Source: JBGSKY01 sp041740995 (GTDB lineage: Bacteria; Planctomycetota; Planctomycetia; Pirellulales; Pirellulaceae). From it: 23,856 bases of DNA. The stretch's first letter is position 1, and every line of letters begins with the position of its first letter. Positions 21,025 to 23,856 of this stretch are shown piece by piece. The translations under genes were made by a program, and so were the position numbers. The stretch lies in NCBI GenBank assembly GCA_041740995.1, contig JBGSKY010000189.1, forward strand, positions 1 to 23,856, written 5' to 3'. The notes under the pieces are model-generated. The model did not search any database and was not told the origin of the DNA. It worked only from the letters and a program-made list of their open reading frames with translations.

Positions 21025-23856
21025 ATGTCAGGTTGCTGGATGAGTAGTGATTTTTTGCTTGGAAAGCTTAGTGTAGTCGCTTTTGCGATTCTCTTGAATG
21101 CGAAAGCGAGTTCGACTTGCAGCTCAGCGGAAGTTGAGCCAATCTTGCGATGGGACAGCGGTGGACACACGAGCACCGTTACCGCACTGGCTTGGGATCC
21201 AGACGACGCAAGCTTGCTGTCGGCTGGCTGGGACAAGTCGATTCGCGTTTGGAAACGTGACGACAATGCGCAGTGGCAATCAGCTTGGCAAGATCTTATA
21301 CGCTATCCAATCAGTCCAGGTCGCGGAGGACAGCTCGACACGATCGCGATTTCTAGTGACGGACAATGGCTGGCAGCCGCTGGCTATGGACGTCTCGTTA
21401 CCGATGCTGCTTCGTTTCGCGATAGCGGTTTTGAGGTACCTCTGACCAAAGCTCAGTTGGTCGAGCAAGGGACCATCTACCTGATCAATCGTCGAACGGG
21501 TCAAATTAAAGCTCTGCTCGGCCACCATGGACCAGTCAATCATTTGCGTTTCTTTGAGCAAGCCAACGCGCCGTTAGTGCTCGTGTCCGCTGGAAAAGAT
21601 CGAAATGCCAACCTTGACAAACGAGGCGGAATTCGGGTCTGGGATGTAAGCTCCGGATCACAGACCCATGCCTTGATGTTGCCTAACGAACCTAACCTTC
21701 GACCACAACTCTCGATCAGCACTTCGCGGCTCGATGCAGATGACTTTCGTATCCTTGCAGCTTGGGGCGACGACAAGCTTTACTTGTGGGATACTAACCA
21801 GGGTTCGCGCTATACACCCATCAACGATGGCATCCAGAATCGTTGCTTAGCGACAGACCCAGCCGGAAAATGGTTGATCACAGGTAGTGGTCGTACAAGC
21901 GATTCTGCCGGGCAACTGTCGGTCTGGAATTTGGGCCAGAGTGTACCGACACGCAACTTGCAAAACACGCTAACGATTCGCGGCGATGTGGCTGGCGAAG
22001 TTTTGCTGCCGATAGCGACAACTCTTTTCAGTGCTGATCGATCCGATCGTGCGACTCATTTAGGCTGTATTCTTTTGGATCTTTTGCCAGATGGAGCGGG
22101 CGGATTCCGACCTCAATCTCCTCAATTTCGAGTCTACTCGTTCAATGCGGAAACTGGACGAATGACAGAGTCAGGTCGAACGCGGTTGTGGGAAATTTCG
22201 TCGAGCGAGATTCAACTGCCAGAGATCGCCTGCGACGATAATTCAGGTTTGATTGCACTGAGCGAAAGCCCTGATCATGAAATTTGGATTTACGAAACCA
22301 CTGAATTGGCCCAAGGAAAATTTGTACCTCAAAAGCTTCGTGGCAAAGGTAATGTGGTCAGAACTGTTGAATTTGCGAGCATGGGGAAATCAGACGGATT
22401 GGCGTTGAAGTCTAAACAACCAAGCAGTCAGGCCGAAGATAAGTCGCTCTTTTTCGATTTCGACACAAACATCATGAGTGTTGTCGAACCAAGTAGTACA
22501 TTGTCAATCGACAAAACCGAAAAGCGAGGTTGGAGCCTGCGTTTTCTTCCGCCCAGCCAACTGTCTAAGCAAATTCAAATGCAATGCTTGGAGCAGTCCC
22601 AGGTCCGCAGTACGGTATCGCTCGCCATAGATGATCGAGTGTCGGCTTGGGTATTGACCGCTCCAATCCGCAAGTCCGCAACGGATGAAAAATCTTCTCC
22701 ATTGGCTATCGTTGCAACGCAATACAACGGACAACCATCGCTTCGAATCTACGATGCGGGCAGCGGTGACTTGCTTGAATATTTAATTGGTCACACGCAG
22801 ACGATCAATTCGTTAGCTGTTTCCGGCGACTCGTTGCGATTGGTATCGACATCAAACGACCAAACAACGTCCATTTGGGACCTTTCTAAATCGCTTTCGC
22901 CGCAGCGATTAGCCCCAGGCGCATGGCGAGAGGTCGCGTTGGATGAAGCGAACGGCGAAGTCCTGGTCGGCAATAATGTTTCATTGAATCCAGCAATGAA
23001 GCAGCGTTTTCAGGTTGGCGATCGATTGCTTGGCACAATAACAAACGGGACGCTTTATCCGTGGCCGGATGTCGAAACTGCAATTATCGATTTGAAGACT
23101 CGCACACCGGGAAGTGAGATCACGGTCCGGCGAAAAAGGGCCAATTCTGTGATTGATATTACAACCAAAGTGGAATCAGCAGTTCTTGCGAATGGACCGC
23201 TTGTGAGCATCAGCATGCTGGATAACGAGCGACCAATTCCCGATTGGATCGCTTGGAGTCCAACCGGGCCATACGATTCCAGTGATCTAAAGCTTCATAA
23301 CACAATCGGTTGGATGTTCAATCCAGAGACGCCAAGTCAACCGGTGCTTTTCAGCGCTATTGATCAGTATCCAAATCTATTCGAACCAGGTTTAGTTGGT
23401 CGCGTCTTAACACCAGCAGCGTTGACCCCGCCGACCGCTCCACTATCGCGGATCGAACCCCAAATCAAATGGCAAATCGTCTCACCTGAACCGCTTGAAT
23501 CAGATGAGATGATGGCTATTTTGCGTCAACCTCCAAGCATCTTAGGGCTCGAAATCAATTTAGACTTTCCACACGAATGGGTTCAATCAATTGAGGGTGT
23601 TTTAAATGACAAATCACTAGGAAATTTTTCCTCGACTGCCCGAGGAGCTTGGCGTCTTGACGTCGACGCTGTCAAGCTTCCCAGAGGAATTCAATCTGTC
23701 AGTGCGACGGTAAAAACCTCCGCAAACAATGGGCAGTCGTATACTTCAAACGCAAGTTTTAAGTATGTACCACCGTCGCCCAATGCTGAATGGACAATGT
23801 TTGAACGAGACGATACTAAGCTTCTGAAACATTCGATGGAATTTACGATCGAGCCC
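21025..23856 (+). CDS. Secreted WD40-repeat protein with PDZ-like segment, 3'-truncated by window edge; possible caspase-like family
   Basis: The frame stays open for 944 codons from the ATG at 21025 to the window end. It begins with a signal peptide (core LSVVAFAILLNAKA). WD40 repeats follow: GHTSTVTALAWDPDD with SAGWDKSIRVWK, LGHHGPVNHLRFF with RGGIRVWDVSSG, AAWGDDKLYLWDTNQG, and a late GHTQTINSLAVSG with STSNDQTTSIWDLS. After this comes a PDZ-like stretch near residue 660 (FQVGDRLLG, then ETAIIDLK, GSEITVRRKR). Near 739-775 is PDWIAWSPTGPYDSS with IGWMFNPE and LFEPGLVGRVL, which resembles the WxAWTPEGxY and IGW segment found in WD40 proteins that carry a caspase (peptidase C14) domain. Beta-rich, Ig-like sequence fills the rest. 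A protease domain beyond the edge is inference. It probably pairs with the divergent kinase. Confidence 0.8.
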   Translation, partial: MSGCWMSSDFLLGKLSVVAFAILLNAKASSTCSSAEVEPILRWDSGGHTSTVTALAWDPDDASLLSAGWDKSIRVWKRDDNAQWQSAWQDLIRYPISPGRGGQLDTIAISSDGQWLAAAGYGRLVTDAASFRDSGFEVPLTKAQLVEQGTIYLINRRTGQIKALLGHHGPVNHLRFFEQANAPLVLVSAGKDRNANLDKRGGIRVWDVSSGSQTHALMLPNEPNLRPQLSISTSRLDADDFRILAAWGDDKLYLWDTNQGSRYTPINDGIQNRCLATDPAGKWLITGSGRTSDSAGQLSVWNLGQSVPTRNLQNTLTIRGDVAGEVLLPIATTLFSADRSDRATHLGCILLDLLPDGAGGFRPQSPQFRVYSFNAETGRMTESGRTRLWEISSSEIQLPEIACDDNSGLIALSESPDHEIWIYETTELAQGKFVPQKLRGKGNVVRTVEFASMGKSDGLALKSKQPSSQAEDKSLFFDFDTNIMSVVEPSSTLSIDKTEKRGWSLRFLPPSQLSKQIQMQCLEQSQVRSTVSLAIDDRVSAWVLTAPIRKSATDEKSSPLAIVATQYNGQPSLRIYDAGSGDLLEYLIGHTQTINSLAVSGDSLRLVSTSNDQTTSIWDLSKSLSPQRLAPGAWREVALDEANGEVLVGNNVSLNPAMKQRFQVGDRLLGTITNGTLYPWPDVETAIIDLKTRTPGSEITVRRKRANSVIDITTKVESAVLANGPLVSISMLDNERPIPDWIAWSPTGPYDSSDLKLHNTIGWMFNPETPSQPVLFSAIDQYPNLFEPGLVGRVLTPAALTPPTAPLSRIEPQIKWQIVSPEPLESDEMMAILRQPPSILGLEINLDFPHEWVQSIEGVLNDKSLGNFSSTARGAWRLDVDAVKLPRGIQSVSATVKTSANNGQSYTSNASFKYVPPSPNAEWTMFERDDTKLLKHSMEFTIEP

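Noticed and set aside
1..23856. Apparent abundance of ACTAGT across the window
   Set aside because: About eleven sites against roughly six to seven expected from composition; too small an excess to mean anything.
18209..23856. Reading the kinase and WD40 genes as an antiphage defence island
   Set aside because: Both proteins appear to place their extra domains outside the cytoplasm, and no nuclease, integrase or other defence gene is nearby.
1..23856. CRISPR arrays, tRNA/rRNA genes and insertion sequences
   Set aside because: No evenly spaced direct repeats, cloverleaf-like sequences, transposase motifs or flanking inverted repeats were seen.

Overview
The window reads as chromosomal DNA of a planctomycete, most likely of the Pirellulales. 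The signs are a DUF1559 protein with a pilin-like N-terminus followed by the usual small-lipoprotein partner, a PEP-CTERM protein, a secreted protein ending in dockerin-type calcium loops, a Ser/Thr kinase carrying an extracytoplasmic FGE-sulfatase-like domain, and a large WD40 protein. Base composition looks to be in the upper forties % GC by eye. I see no tRNA, rRNA, CRISPR array, transposase or phage gene.

Layout. (1) 1-2260, plus strand: the 3' part of an exported SMP-30/gluconolactonase gene, then 3 nt later a fusion of a minimal kinase-like fold with a PP2C phosphatase. (2) 2336-9059, minus strand: secreted or surface proteins. In transcription order these are a small lipoprotein and a DUF1559 protein, then a duplicated-domain dockerin protein and a PEP-CTERM protein closed by a clear hairpin, then a LamG + purple-acid-phosphatase-like enzyme. 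(3) 9300-18116: a phosphonate locus. A DUF5690 MFS transporter and an AllA-like protein are on the minus strand. Diverging from them is a tight plus-strand operon: zinc alcohol dehydrogenase, PhnZ-type HD oxygenase, FAD amine oxidase, PhnX phosphonatase, and a secreted YncE-propeller/alkaline-phosphatase-superfamily protein. (4) 18209-23856: a membrane Ser/Thr kinase with an FGE-like sensor, diverging from a secreted WD40/PDZ-like protein that runs off the right edge.

How the genes may work together. In region 3 the FAD oxidase would turn 2-aminoethylphosphonate (or its N-methyl form) into phosphonoacetaldehyde. PhnX would cut that to acetaldehyde and phosphate, and the dehydrogenase could handle the aldehyde. 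The HD oxygenase would separately cleave a 1-hydroxy-2-aminoethylphosphonate to glycine and phosphate. The transporter would import substrate and the secreted phosphatase could release phosphate or phosphonate from esters outside. No PhnW transaminase, PhnY hydroxylase or phosphonate ABC transporter is present here. This locus is the best candidate for a little-described system. The kinase/WD40 pair and the kinase-like/PP2C fusion are the next most interesting.
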